Of a stretch of 18,950 nucleotides of DNA, positions 1-9,797 are shown one piece after another. Below the pieces are notes generated by a model, which saw nothing but the letters and a program-made list of their open reading frames with translations, had not been told where the DNA came from and made no database searches. The position numbers were made by a program, and so were the translations under genes. Source of the stretch: Proteiniphilum sp. UBA5267 (GTDB taxonomy: Bacteria > Bacteroidota > Bacteroidia > Bacteroidales > Dysgonomonadaceae); assembly GCA_002411515.1 (NCBI GenBank), contig DHTF01000040.1:1411-20360 (forward strand), read 5' to 3'. Positions within the stretch are counted from its first letter, which is position 1. Each line of letters starts with the position of its first letter.

Positions 1-2268
1 GCCAATCTGGAGTTCTGGAAGACATACAACATGAACGAACTGGGCATGTACTTCAACGAGATGAATGCCAGATCGAGTGAGTACGCCATGGCAAAAAGAA
101 GTGTGGCTACTGACACCGCAGTGGTGGAAGCACCGGTGCAAGACTCACTGGCAGCACAGGTACCGGCAATGGCTGATACAGCCGCTTCATGGCTCCCCGA
201 AGAAGAAAAGGAAGTGCTGATCACCAAAAGCTTCGTGGAATATTTCAACGAGCCCTACTTCGCCATGAGCGGTGCCTCAGGATCCATCGTAGGAAGCGTA
301 TCGAAACTGGATACAGCAGCAGTGAACTTCCTGCTCGAACGTTACAAAGATCTTTTCCCCGCTGACGTAAGATTCAAATGGGGATTCAAACCCATCGATC
401 AACGGGAAACCTACTTCCAGCTGTTTGCACTGAAAGGTGACGGCAGCAAACGCGGTCCTGCACTGGGTGGCGACGTGGTAACCAACGCCCGTGCCGACCA
501 GGGTCAGCAAGGCTCTGCCTGGGAAGTAACTATGACCATGAACTCTGCAGGTGCCAGCCGCTGGTCCACCATCACCGGCGCCGAGATCGGCAAATCAATC
601 GCTATCGTACTTGACAACTACGTCTACTCAGCACCCACAGTGAACGGACGCATCGATGGCGGACGCTCCTCCATCACTGGTAACTTCACACCTCAGGAGG
701 CACAGGACTTGGAGAACGTGCTCAAGTCGGGTAAAATGCAAGCTGGTGTTCGCATCGTACAGGAAGACGTGGTAGGTCCATCACTTGGACAGGAAGCCAT
801 TCAGGATGGATTTATCTCCTTCATCATCGCCCTCGTGGTGCTGTTCATCTTCACCTGTATGCTCTACGGATTTATTCCTGGTATGGTAATCAACGGTGCA
901 CTGCTGTTGAACTTCTTCTTCACCTTGGGTGCTCTTGCGGCATTCCAGGCGGTACTCACCCTCCCCGGTATTGCAGGTATGATCCTCTCTCTGGCCATGG
1001 CCGTGGATGCGAACGTACTGATCAATGAGCGTATCAAGGAAGAGCTTGCCGCAGGAAAAACACTGCGCAGAGCACTTGAAGATGGATACAAGAATGCCTT
1101 CTCGGCCATCTTCGACTCCAACTTAACGACGATTATCACCGGTATCATTCTGGCTCTCTTCGGGGCAGGCGCCATCAGAGGATTTGCCATCACCCTCATC
1201 ATCGGTATCACTGCATCGTTCCTCACGGCCGTATTCCTTACGCGACTGGTATATGAGAACCGTTTTGCAAAGGGAAAATGGCAACAGCTTACATTCAATA
1301 CCGGTTTCTCAAAAGCTATATTCAAGGAATACAGCTATAACTTTATCCACAACAGCAAAAAAATATTACTGGCCATTGGCATCTTTGTGATTGTAAGTGT
1401 GGCTTCACTCTTTACCCTGAAGATGAATGTGGGTATTGACTTCACCGGAGGTCGCAACTACATTGTGCGCTTCGACCAACCTGTGAAGACAGGAGAGGTG
1501 CAAAATGCACTGGCACCCATATTTGGAGAATCGGTACGTGTCATCACCATCGGCTCAAGCAACCAGGTGCGCATCTCCACCAACCACATGATCGAAACAG
1601 AGAGTGAGAACGTGGAACAGGAACTGCGCGACCTCCTGGCTGAAGGATTGGCAGAATACATTACACCGGGACAAACCATCGATGATCATATACAGAGCTC
1701 CCAGAAGGTGGGGCCCAGTATCGCCGAAGATATGATCCGGAATGCATTTCTTGCATTGGCCATCGCACTGATCTGTATGGGTCTCTACATCCTCTTCCGC
1801 TTCAACAACTTTGCCTTCTCTGTGGGCACTGTAGCAGCCTTGGCCGTAGATACATTTGCTGTGATTGGCCTCTATTCGTTACTCTGGAAGGTGATGCCAT
1901 TCTCCATGGAGATAGACCAGACCTTTGTGGCGGCCATCCTTACCATCGTAGGTTACTCCATCAACGACAAGGTGGTGGTGTTCGACCGCGTACGTGAATA
2001 CACGCAACTCTATCCCAAGCGCGGCCTATTGGCACTGTTCAACGACTCCATGAACGCCACCCTTGCCCGTACCATTAACACCGGTTTGAGTACTATCCTC
2101 GTGATCATCTGCATCCTCTTCTTCGGAGGTGATGCCGTACGAAGCTTCGTCTTCGCCATGCTCATCGGAGTGGTTGTAGGTACCGTGACCAGTTTGTTTG
2201 TGGCCGCACCGGTAGCTTACAAAATATTGAACAACCAGCAAAATAAAAAAATTGCTGAACAGAAATAA
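1..2268 (+). CDS. secDF: Protein translocase subunit SecDF (fused SecD-SecF), 5'-truncated by window edge
   Basis: This is the inner-membrane accessory subunit of the Sec translocon, which uses the proton-motive force to help pull secreted proteins across the membrane. The reading frame is open from base 1, and its first ten codons (ANLEFWKTYN) continue SecD-like sequence. The ATG at 31 is therefore internal, and roughly a quarter of a typical ~1000-residue Bacteroidota SecDF lies outside the window. The SecD half shows a periplasmic domain, then membrane helices with the motif MAVDANVLINER (visible residues 333-344). The SecF half begins near VGIDFTGG (about 477-484) and carries the motif VGYSINDKVVVFDRVRE. 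The gene ends in TAA and is followed 22 bases later by an intrinsic terminator, so it is the last gene of its transcript. Fusion of SecD and SecF is usual in Bacteroidota. Identity is very secure. Confidence 0.96.
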   Translation, partial: ANLEFWKTYNMNELGMYFNEMNARSSEYAMAKRSVATDTAVVEAPVQDSLAAQVPAMADTAASWLPEEEKEVLITKSFVEYFNEPYFAMSGASGSIVGSVSKLDTAAVNFLLERYKDLFPADVRFKWGFKPIDQRETYFQLFALKGDGSKRGPALGGDVVTNARADQGQQGSAWEVTMTMNSAGASRWSTITGAEIGKSIAIVLDNYVYSAPTVNGRIDGGRSSITGNFTPQEAQDLENVLKSGKMQAGVRIVQEDVVGPSLGQEAIQDGFISFIIALVVLFIFTCMLYGFIPGMVINGALLLNFFFTLGALAAFQAVLTLPGIAGMILSLAMAVDANVLINERIKEELAAGKTLRRALEDGYKNAFSAIFDSNLTTIITGIILALFGAGAIRGFAITLIIGITASFLTAVFLTRLVYENRFAKGKWQQLTFNTGFSKAIFKEYSYNFIHNSKKILLAIGIFVIVSVASLFTLKMNVGIDFTGGRNYIVRFDQPVKTGEVQNALAPIFGESVRVITIGSSNQVRISTNHMIETESENVEQELRDLLAEGLAEYITPGQTIDDHIQSSQKVGPSIAEDMIRNAFLALAIALICMGLYILFRFNNFAFSVGTVAALAVDTFAVIGLYSLLWKVMPFSMEIDQTFVAAILTIVGYSINDKVVVFDRVREYTQLYPKRGLLALFNDSMNATLARTINTGLSTILVIICILFFGGDAVRSFVFAMLIGVVVGTVTSLFVAAPVAYKILNNQQNKKIAEQK

Positions 2269-2290
2269 ACTACAGCAAACTATTTTTGAG

Positions 2291-2324
2291 AAACGGGCGG
2301 CTTATTTGCTGCCCGTTTTCTTTT
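2291..2324 (+). terminator. Intrinsic terminator after secDF
   Basis: An 11-bp stem (2291-2301 with 2308-2318, containing one G·T pair) closes the six-base loop TTATTT and is followed by TTTTCTTTT. This is a textbook Rho-independent terminator placed 22 bases after the secDF stop. The end of its T-tract runs into the -33 element of the next promoter. Confidence 0.85.
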
Positions 2325-2351
2325 GCTGTTCCATTTTTTTTACTACTTTTG
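2322..2351 (+). promoter_or_regulatory. Bacteroidota-type promoter for tRNA-Thr
   Basis: A TTTG element at 2322-2325 and TACTTTTG at 2344-2351 match the Bacteroidota primary sigma consensus (TTTG, about 19 bases, TAnnTTTG). The spacer here is 18 bases. Transcription would start a few bases downstream, leaving a leader of about ten bases before the mature tRNA at 2368. The assignment rests on consensus match and position only. Confidence 0.7.
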
Positions 2352-2367
2352 CATGCCCATAACACAA

Positions 2368-2440
2368 GCCACAATAGCTCAGTTGGTAGAGTAACGCATT
2401 CGTAACGCGTGGGTCGCGAGTTCAAGTCTCGCTTGTGGCT
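2368..2440 (+). tRNA. tRNA-Thr (anticodon CGT)
   Basis: A full cloverleaf can be drawn. The acceptor stem is GCCACAA (2368-2374) with TTGTGGC (2433-2439), and the discriminator is T at 2440. The D arm is GCTC/GAGT around AGTTGGTA. The anticodon arm at 2394-2410 has loop TTCGTAA, giving anticodon CGT (2401-2403). The five-base variable loop is followed by T arm GCGAG/CTCGC with loop TTCAAGT. The base pair next to the anticodon loop is A·C, a mild mismatch. CCA is not encoded. The tRNA decodes ACG and sits alone between the secDF and atp transcription units. Confidence 0.95.
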
Positions 2441-2471
2441 CTATTTTTTTTGATACCTGCTAATTAATATT

Positions 2472-2498
2472 AATTCCCTATTTGGGAATTCTTTTTTT
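2472..2498 (+). terminator. Probable terminator after tRNA-Thr
   Basis: A perfect 7-bp inverted repeat, AATTCCC (2472-2478) and GGGAATT (2484-2490), encloses the loop TATTT and is followed by C and seven T residues (2492-2498). The stem is short and AT-rich, but hairpin plus T-tract fits an intrinsic terminator for the tRNA transcript. It overlaps the predicted atp promoter region, so it could also act as a DNA-level regulatory site. Confidence 0.55.
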
Positions 2499-2499
2499 G

Positions 2500-2507
2500 T
2501 ATCTTTG
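2500..2507 (+). promoter_or_regulatory. -7 promoter element of the atp operon
   Basis: TATCTTTG matches the Bacteroidota TAnnTTTG -7 element exactly and lies 47 bases upstream of the atpD ATG. No TTTG sits at the ideal 19-20 base spacing. The nearest (2481-2484) gives only 15 bases, so the -33 element is weak or the site is helped by other factors. Transcription would begin near 2512-2516. Confidence 0.5.
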
Positions 2508-2512
2508 CCTGA

Positions 2513-4096
<1,584 letters not shown>

Positions 4097-4107
4097 AAGA
4101 AAAATAT

Positions 4108-4356
4108 ATGCAGCTGGAAATTCTCACACCCGAAAAGACTTTTTACCGTGGCGAAGTAGACTCAATCACCTTGCCGGGCGAGACGGGATCATTCCAGATA
4201 CTGAACAACCACGCTCCCCTCATCTCTTCGCTCAAAAAAGGGATGCTTGCTTTTTCTGTCGGAAAAAAGGAGAGTGAGATGGAAATAACGGATGGCTTTG
4301 TTGAAGTGAATCACAATAAGGTGACGGTTCTCATCGACAAAATAAGGAATATGTGA
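4108..4356 (+). CDS. atpC: ATP synthase F1 subunit epsilon, short form
   Basis: This central-stalk subunit of F1 lies between beta and the membrane sector genes. The 82-residue product matches the N-terminal beta-sandwich domain (LEILTPEKTFYRGEVDSITL, then LPGETGSFQILNNHAPL). It ends just after that domain, whereas E. coli epsilon is about 139 residues and has two extra C-terminal helices. Those helices act as an ATP-hydrolysis brake in other bacteria, so this enzyme should lack that form of inhibition. A short epsilon is common in Bacteroidota, so this is a lineage trait rather than a truncation. The stop is clean and no lost reading frame follows. Confidence 0.93.
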   Translation: MQLEILTPEKTFYRGEVDSITLPGETGSFQILNNHAPLISSLKKGMLAFSVGKKESEMEITDGFVEVNHNKVTVLIDKIRNM

Positions 4357-4392
4357 AACCGGTGAGAGATACCCCCCAAAAGAAATGAAGAC

Positions 4393-4821
4393 ATGAAAAA
4401 AATGACCAAATATTTTCTAATCTTTCACACAGGCATGCTGCTCGTGACAGGATTAGGCATGTGGTTCATCCTCAAATTTTTCTTTCCGGAAATGCTACTC
4501 AAGAGTTATCCCTTGATCCCCATTTTCTTTTATCTGCTCGGACTTGTCTTCATCTATGTATTCAATCATAACTCTTTGGATAAACCCGAGAAGATTGTAA
4601 ATACCTACATGCTCATGCGCATGATCAAGATCTTTGTTTCAGCCATGCTCCTGTTCATATACTGGATTGTGGACAAAGACCATATACGGAATTTTGCCAT
4701 CATTTTTGTCATTTTTTATGTCATCAACCTAATATGGGAAACCTATATTTACTTGAGAATGGAGATGTACATCAAATATAAGGGAGATCAAAAAAAAACG
4801 CCACGGGTGCGTATCGATTGA
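4393..4821 (+). CDS. Small membrane protein in the AtpI position of the atp operon
   Basis: The 142-residue, strongly hydrophobic product has four predicted membrane helices at about 8-29, 40-57, 74-95 and 100-120, and a short basic tail (KYKGDQKKTPRVRID). It lies between atpC and atpB, where many operons carry AtpI, an assembly helper for the c-ring. I cannot see clear AtpI sequence motifs, so the functional link rests on position, size and topology. A similar gene sits at this place in other Bacteroidota atp operons. Its stop shares one base with the atpB ATG, which implies coupled translation. Function is inferred; the reality of the gene is secure. Confidence 0.8.
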   Translation: MKKMTKYFLIFHTGMLLVTGLGMWFILKFFFPEMLLKSYPLIPIFFYLLGLVFIYVFNHNSLDKPEKIVNTYMLMRMIKIFVSAMLLFIYWIVDKDHIRNFAIIFVIFYVINLIWETYIYLRMEMYIKYKGDQKKTPRVRID

Positions 4822-5936
4822 TGAGAAAAAACAAACATATTTATAGCGTTCTGGCCGCTTTGATACTTTTGCTTTCTGCTTCTCCGATCTTTGCAAAGAA
4901 TAGCAGTGCATCATCAGAAGAAGAGTTGAACGTGAAAGAATTTATTCTGGAACACCTAGCAGACTCCTATGAGTGGCATATCGTGGGTAACGGCGAAAAA
5001 GTTATCTCAGTGCCTCTCCCCGTTATTCTCTACAGCAAGATCTCCGGGTGGCATTTCTATTCATCCTCTCGTTTTCATCGAGGAAAGCCGGCATATGATG
5101 GATTCCAGATTGCCGCAGAAGGAAAATACAAAGGGAAAATAGTGGAAACAGATGCATCCGGCAATGTAACGCGCCCGCTGGACCTCTCACTCACAAAAAA
5201 TGCAGCCTCGCTGCTTTTTACCTCGCTGCTACTTATTCTCATCATCATGGGTGTGGCACGATCGTTAAAGCGAAACCCGCTGGAATCAAAAAAAGGTTTC
5301 ACGGGAATCATGGAGATGTTTATCATGTCGATACACGACGAAGTGATCAAACCTTCCGTAGGAGAAGATTATAAACGATTTGCACCCTACCTGCTGACGG
5401 TTTTCTTTTTCATTTTCATCAATAACCTACTGGGATTGCTTCCATTATTCCCAGGCGGTGCCAACGTGACCGGAAACATTGCGGTGACAATGGTACTTGC
5501 CGTCGCCACCTTCCTTGTGGTGAATCTGAGCGGCAGCAAATCCTATTATAAGGATATTTTATGGCCCGATGTCCCCACCTGGCTAAAAGTACCGGTTCCA
5601 TTGATGCCCCTGATAGAGATCGTGGGCACAATCACCAAGCCCTTTGCCCTGATGGTCCGTCTCTTTGCCAACATCATGGCTGGGCACTCCATTGTGCTGG
5701 GACTCACCATACTCATCTTTATCACTGTGAGCCTCGGAAGTGCCATCAACGCCTCCATGACAGTGATCTCGGTGATCTTCACCGTGTTTATAGATTTTGT
5801 GGAACTGCTTATTGCCTATATCCAGGCCTATGTATTTACGTTGCTCTCGGCCGTCTTCATTGGACAGGCTCGGATATCACATGTCAGCAAACCCATATCG
5901 CAGGAAACAAAACAATTTTTTATAGAAGATAAATAA
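4821..5936 (+). CDS. atpB: ATP synthase Fo subunit a
   Basis: This membrane subunit forms the two proton half-channels beside the c-ring. I take the ATG at 4821 as the start, giving 371 residues. A TTG one codon upstream is in frame, but ATG overlapping the previous TGA (TGATG) is the better signal. Residues 1-25 form a signal peptide (LAALILLLSASPIFA), followed by about 100 mostly polar residues before the first helix of the core. That makes the protein about 100 residues longer than the 271-residue E. coli subunit. The essential arginine is R280 in FALMVRLFANIMAGH, and Q335 in IAYIQAYVFTLLSAVFIG matches the second conserved polar residue. Long a subunits with a cleavable-looking leader are known in Bacteroidota; the extension's role is unclear. 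Confidence 0.95.
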   Translation: MRKNKHIYSVLAALILLLSASPIFAKNSSASSEEELNVKEFILEHLADSYEWHIVGNGEKVISVPLPVILYSKISGWHFYSSSRFHRGKPAYDGFQIAAEGKYKGKIVETDASGNVTRPLDLSLTKNAASLLFTSLLLILIIMGVARSLKRNPLESKKGFTGIMEMFIMSIHDEVIKPSVGEDYKRFAPYLLTVFFFIFINNLLGLLPLFPGGANVTGNIAVTMVLAVATFLVVNLSGSKSYYKDILWPDVPTWLKVPVPLMPLIEIVGTITKPFALMVRLFANIMAGHSIVLGLTILIFITVSLGSAINASMTVISVIFTVFIDFVELLIAYIQAYVFTLLSAVFIGQARISHVSKPISQETKQFFIEDK

Positions 5937-5969
5937 CAAAAAATAAATCAACAACTAAAAAAAGACATC

Positions 5970-6221
5970 ATGACATTACTTACAGTATTATTGCAGGCAG
6001 CGAATGCCGCCGGATTAGGGACAATGGGTGCAGCGCTAGGTATTGGTCTGGCTGCCATTGGTGCAGGCTACGGCATTGGCAAGATCGGTGGGTCCGCCAT
6101 GGATGGGATTGCCCGTCAGCCCGAATCAGCTCCCGACATCCGGATGAATATGATCATATCAGCAGCCCTCATTGAGGGCGTGGCATTGTTTGCCGTGGTA
6201 GTCTGTGGTTTTATTCTTTAA
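5970..6221 (+). CDS. atpE: ATP synthase Fo subunit c
   Basis: This proteolipid forms the rotating c-ring. The 83-residue product has two membrane helices joined by the polar loop ARQPE (48-52). The ion-carrying carboxylate is E69 in the second helix (SAALIEGVALFAVV). Aligned by eye to the Na+-binding Ilyobacter tartaricus subunit, the Gln32 position is Ile and the Ser66 position is Gly. The Na+ ligand set is therefore absent and the ring is predicted to be proton-coupled. Helix 1 is rich in GxGxG motifs, as expected for close packing. It lies 33 AT-rich bases after atpB. Confidence 0.96.
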   Translation: MTLLTVLLQAANAAGLGTMGAALGIGLAAIGAGYGIGKIGGSAMDGIARQPESAPDIRMNMIISAALIEGVALFAVVVCGFIL

Positions 6222-6234
6222 TTCTCTTTAATAT

Positions 6235-6735
6235 ATGTCGCTACTGTCGCCCGAACCCGGCCTTCTTTTCTGGATGATGCTCTCTTTTGGCATCGTACTG
6301 TTTGTACTGGCCAAATATGGTTTTCCGATCATCCTAAAGATGGTGGATACAAGACACAACTACATTGAAGAGTCGCTCCAATCGGCACGAAAAGCCCAGG
6401 AAGAACTAGCCCGGGTTAAAGAAACGGGTGAGGCTCTGTTGGCACATACACGCAAAGAACAAGCATTGATTCTGAAGGAGACTGCCCGAAAAAAAGACAT
6501 CCTGATAGAACAAGCCAGGGAGGAAGCCCGTCTGGAGGCAGAAAAGATTATTGTCACCGCACGCGATCAGATTCATGCCGAGAAGGAAGAGGCCATCCTG
6601 TCGATACGCAAAGAGGTGTCCCGTCTATCGATCGATCTGGCTGAACGGATTCTCCGTGAGAAGCTAATCACAAATGAAGATCAGATGGGGATGATCGATC
6701 GTCTGCTCGACGAGATTGAAATTTCTAAATCCTAA
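6235..6735 (+). CDS. atpF: ATP synthase Fo subunit b
   Basis: This is the peripheral-stalk subunit that holds the alpha3beta3 head still against the rotating ring. The 166-residue product has one N-terminal membrane helix (about 8-32, FWMMLSFGIVLFVLAKYGF). A long, highly charged helix rich in Ala, Glu, Lys and Arg follows from about 40 to 150, typical of the right-handed coiled coil of b subunits. Length matches the usual ~156-170 residues. A single b gene is present, with no b'. It starts 13 bases after atpE and ends five bases before atpH. Confidence 0.94.
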   Translation: MSLLSPEPGLLFWMMLSFGIVLFVLAKYGFPIILKMVDTRHNYIEESLQSARKAQEELARVKETGEALLAHTRKEQALILKETARKKDILIEQAREEARLEAEKIIVTARDQIHAEKEEAILSIRKEVSRLSIDLAERILREKLITNEDQMGMIDRLLDEIEISKS

Positions 6736-6740
6736 AAGGT

Positions 6741-7289
6741 ATGAACACAGGACTTATTTCCACGAGATATGCACGCTCACTGCTCGATTATGCCATTTCA
6801 TTCGGAGAGGAGAAGGATGTGTATGCGAATATGAAGTTGCTGTCGGAGATGTTTCCTGCCTTTCCCAAACTGCGTAGTGCAATTGCTAATCCGGGGCTGT
6901 CCATACACGATAAAAAGGAGATCATTGTCACTGCTTGCGGCGGCACCGTTCCACCGTCGCTCGACAAGATGATCGACATCATCCTGAAGAACGAGCGGGA
7001 GACACTCCTCCAGTATATTGCCCTGCGATTTATTGAACTATACCGGGAAAAGTTCAATATTCAGTACGGGAAGCTGATTACCGCCGTCTCCATCGACGAA
7101 GCAAAGGAGCAACAACTCGTTGCACGAATTCAGAGAATAACTGGTTCAAAGCTGGAGATTGAAACGGTTGTCGATACCGATATCATCGGAGGTTTCGTGC
7201 TGAACCTGGGAGACTACCGGTGGGACGCAAGTGTCCAGGGTGAACTCACCCGAATCCGAAGCAGGTTCAAAAGTTTACAAGAAAAATAG
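6741..7289 (+). CDS. atpH: ATP synthase F1 subunit delta
   Basis: This subunit joins the top of the F1 head to the peripheral stalk. The 182-residue product begins with the typical N-terminal helical domain (ISTRYARSLLDYAISFGE) and ends with the conserved motif DIIGGFVLNLGDYRWDASV, in which GG and the D-S-V pattern are characteristic of OSCP/delta. Length fits the family. AAGG lies just before the ATG (6735-6738), a rare Shine-Dalgarno-like signal in this operon. It is placed between b and alpha, the usual order. Confidence 0.94.
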   Translation: MNTGLISTRYARSLLDYAISFGEEKDVYANMKLLSEMFPAFPKLRSAIANPGLSIHDKKEIIVTACGGTVPPSLDKMIDIILKNERETLLQYIALRFIELYREKFNIQYGKLITAVSIDEAKEQQLVARIQRITGSKLEIETVVDTDIIGGFVLNLGDYRWDASVQGELTRIRSRFKSLQEK

Positions 7290-7306
7290 GGAATTAACAA
7301 GATAAG

Positions 7307-8908
7307 ATGGCAGAAAATTCAATCAGGGTGAGCGAAGTCTCCGAAGTGTTGCGCATGCAGCTTGAGGGGATGGATACCCACGTAAAATTCGATGAGACAG
7401 GTGTTGTGATTAGCGTGAGCGATGGCGTAGTACGTATCTTCGGGCTACAGAATGCCGAATCGAATGAGTTGCTGGAGTTCGACAATGGCATGCAGGCCAT
7501 TGTGATGAACCTGGAACAAGACAACGTGGGTGCCATACTTCTGGGTAGCTCAAGTAGTGTGAAAGAGGGTTTCACGGTAAAAAGAACGGGACGCGTTGCC
7601 TCCCTGTTTGTGGGTGAAGGCATGCTGGGCCGTGTAGTTTCCCCCATTGGCGAACCCATCGACGGGAAGGGCCCTCTCACAGGAGAATTGGTGGAAATGC
7701 CACTGGAGCGGAAAGCCCCCGGCGTCATCTTTCGTCAACCTGTGAAAACGCCGCTACAGACAGGATTAAAGGCTGTAGATGCCATGATACCCATCGGACG
7801 AGGCCAACGGGAGCTGATTATTGGCGATCGCCAGACCGGCAAGACCAGCATCGCCATAGACACCATTCTCAACCAACGGGAAAACTTTGAAAAGGGGAAC
7901 CCTGTCTACTGTATCTACGTCTCTATCGGACAAAAGGGATCATCTGTAGCATCCCTGGTCAATACACTCACAGAATACGGAGCAATGGCCTATACAACGG
8001 TCATCGCCGCCAGCGGCTCCGACACAGCAGCCATGCGCTACATCGCTCCCTTTGCCGGGGCTGCCGCAGGCGAATACTTCCGCGACACGGGCAGACATGC
8101 GCTGGTGGTGTACGATGATCTCTCCAAGCAAGCTGTCGCTTACCGTGAAGTATCGCTTATCCTGCGACGCCCCTCCGGTCGTGAGGCCTATCCCGGCGAC
8201 ATCTTCTATCTTCATTCCAGGCTGCTGGAAAGAGCTGCCAACATCATCTCACAGAAGGAGGTGGCCATCAACATGAATGATCTTCCCGAGACCCTGAAAG
8301 ACAGAGTAAAGGGAGGAGGTTCTCTCACAGCCCTCCCCATCATTGAGACGCAGGCAGGTGACGTATCGGCCTACATCCCCACCAATGTGATATCCATCAC
8401 CGATGGCCAGATATTTCTGGAAACCGACCTCTATAATAAGGGCATACGCCCGGCCATCAATGTAGGTATCTCCGTTTCCCGGGTCGGTGGAAACGCGCAG
8501 GTAAAAGCGATGAAAAAAGTGGCAGGTACTTTAAAGATTGACCAGGCACAATATCAGGAGCTAGCTGCCTTTGCCAAGTTTGGCGGTGACATGGATCCGG
8601 TTACAGCCATGGCCATCGATAAGGGACGCAAAAATGAAGAACTACTTGTACAGCCGGTACATAGACCCATGCACATAGAACATCAGATTGCCATTCTCTA
8701 TTGCGGAACGCACGGACTGCTTAAGGATGTGCCCTTGGAGAAAATTTCTGCATTCGAGAAGGAATTTCTCTCCATCCTGGATATCAGTCACCGCAACGAT
8801 GTACTGGATCCGCTGCAGCGGGGAGAAATAAATGAGGAGATATCCGCGATCATCGAAACAGTGGCCGCGGACACGGTGAGATCACTGAAAGAAGAAGCAA
8901 ATGGCTGA
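7307..8908 (+). CDS. atpA: ATP synthase F1 subunit alpha
   Basis: This non-catalytic nucleotide-binding subunit alternates with beta in the F1 head and supplies the arginine finger. The 533-residue product carries the P-loop GDRQTGKT (173-180), the region [18 protein letters not shown] around Walker B, and the alpha/beta signature [11 protein letters not shown], whose final Arg is the arginine finger. The N-terminal beta-barrel domain begins near residue 30. The length is about 20 residues more than E. coli alpha, spread through the chain. Its last eight bases overlap the start of atpG, indicating coupled translation. Confidence 0.97.
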   Translation: MAENSIRVSEVSEVLRMQLEGMDTHVKFDETGVVISVSDGVVRIFGLQNAESNELLEFDNGMQAIVMNLEQDNVGAILLGSSSSVKEGFTVKRTGRVASLFVGEGMLGRVVSPIGEPIDGKGPLTGELVEMPLERKAPGVIFRQPVKTPLQTGLKAVDAMIPIGRGQRELIIGDRQTGKTSIAIDTILNQRENFEKGNPVYCIYVSIGQKGSSVASLVNTLTEYGAMAYTTVIAASGSDTAAMRYIAPFAGAAAGEYFRDTGRHALVVYDDLSKQAVAYREVSLILRRPSGREAYPGDIFYLHSRLLERAANIISQKEVAINMNDLPETLKDRVKGGGSLTALPIIETQAGDVSAYIPTNVISITDGQIFLETDLYNKGIRPAINVGISVSRVGGNAQVKAMKKVAGTLKIDQAQYQELAAFAKFGGDMDPVTAMAIDKGRKNEELLVQPVHRPMHIEHQIAILYCGTHGLLKDVPLEKISAFEKEFLSILDISHRNDVLDPLQRGEINEEISAIIETVAADTVRSLKEEANG

Positions 8909-9770
8909 ATTAAAAGAGATAAAGGGTAGACTTCAGTCGGTACGATCCACGCAAAAGATTACATCGGCGATGATGATGGTATCCTCATCCAAACTGCATA
9001 AGGCCCAGCAAATCATCAGTGACCTTTACCCTTATGAACAAAAGTTGTACTATCTGCTGCAGATTTTACTGAACCAGCAGGAAGAGCTTGTATCACCCTT
9101 TATTCATCAGCGGCCTGTCGAACGCGTGGCCATTGTGGCTTTCTCGTCCAATTCAAGTCTGGCCGGCAGGTTCAACGACGATATCACAGACAAGCTACAA
9201 GCCGTTGTGGCATCCTATCGCCATCTGGGAAATGACAACATACTCATCTATCCAATCGGTGATAAAGTAGCAAAGGCCACCAGAAACATGGGGTTAGAAG
9301 CGCAGGGCAACTTCACGGATATCAGCGAAAAGCCAGCCTACAAAAATACCCAGCCCCTTGCCGATGAACTGACAAATATGTTTCTCGACAAAACCGTTGA
9401 CCGCGTAGAACTTATCTACCATCATTTCCGCAGTAAGGGGTCACAGGTCATTGTGCATGAGCCATACCTCCCTGTAAACCTGAAAAGTGAAAAAAGGGAC
9501 ATACCCGTGGATCAGTATATCATTGATCCCGACAGTGAGTCCATTCTGCATCTACTGATACCAAAAGTACTCAGGTTAAAACTTTATACAATCCATTCCG
9601 ACTCGGTCACCTCGGAACATGCCGCACGCATGACGGCCATGCAGATTGCCACCGACAATGCCGACAACATGATTGAGGATCTTAAGCTGGAATACAATAA
9701 ACTACGGCAGGAATCCATCACCAATGAACTGCTCGATATCATCGGTGGCTCTTTTGGCAGATCAAGCTAA
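8901..9770 (+). CDS. atpG: ATP synthase F1 subunit gamma
   Basis: This is the central rotor shaft of F1, which drives the catalytic changes in beta. The 289-residue product has the two terminal helices that form the shaft: residues 1-55 ([20 protein letters not shown]) and the C-terminal helix ending [17 protein letters not shown], close to the gamma signature. The globular Rossmann-like middle is also present ([20 protein letters not shown]). It is the last gene of the operon. It overlaps atpA by eight bases and faces the convergent engB 27 bases away. Confidence 0.96.
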   Translation: MAELKEIKGRLQSVRSTQKITSAMMMVSSSKLHKAQQIISDLYPYEQKLYYLLQILLNQQEELVSPFIHQRPVERVAIVAFSSNSSLAGRFNDDITDKLQAVVASYRHLGNDNILIYPIGDKVAKATRNMGLEAQGNFTDISEKPAYKNTQPLADELTNMFLDKTVDRVELIYHHFRSKGSQVIVHEPYLPVNLKSEKRDIPVDQYIIDPDSESILHLLIPKVLRLKLYTIHSDSVTSEHAARMTAMQIATDNADNMIEDLKLEYNKLRQESITNELLDIIGGSFGRSS

Positions 9771-9774
9771 CCTG

Positions 9775-9790
9775 TCAGCCAATAGGCTGA
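9775..9790. terminator. Hairpin between convergent atpG and engB
   Basis: TCAGCC (9775-9780) pairs with GGCTGA (9785-9790) around the loop AATA, in the 27-base gap between two convergent genes. Its placement suggests a shared bidirectional terminator. No T-tract directly follows on either strand, so termination strength is doubtful. Confidence 0.35.
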
Positions 9791-9797
9791 GAAAGCC

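Noticed and set aside
31..2268. A SecDF starting at the ATG at position 31
   Set aside because: The frame is open to base 1 and the preceding ten codons read like SecD, so this ATG is internal to a longer gene.
4818..4820. TTG as start codon of atpB
   Set aside because: An ATG follows at once in frame and overlaps the upstream stop as TGATG, a more usual coupled start.
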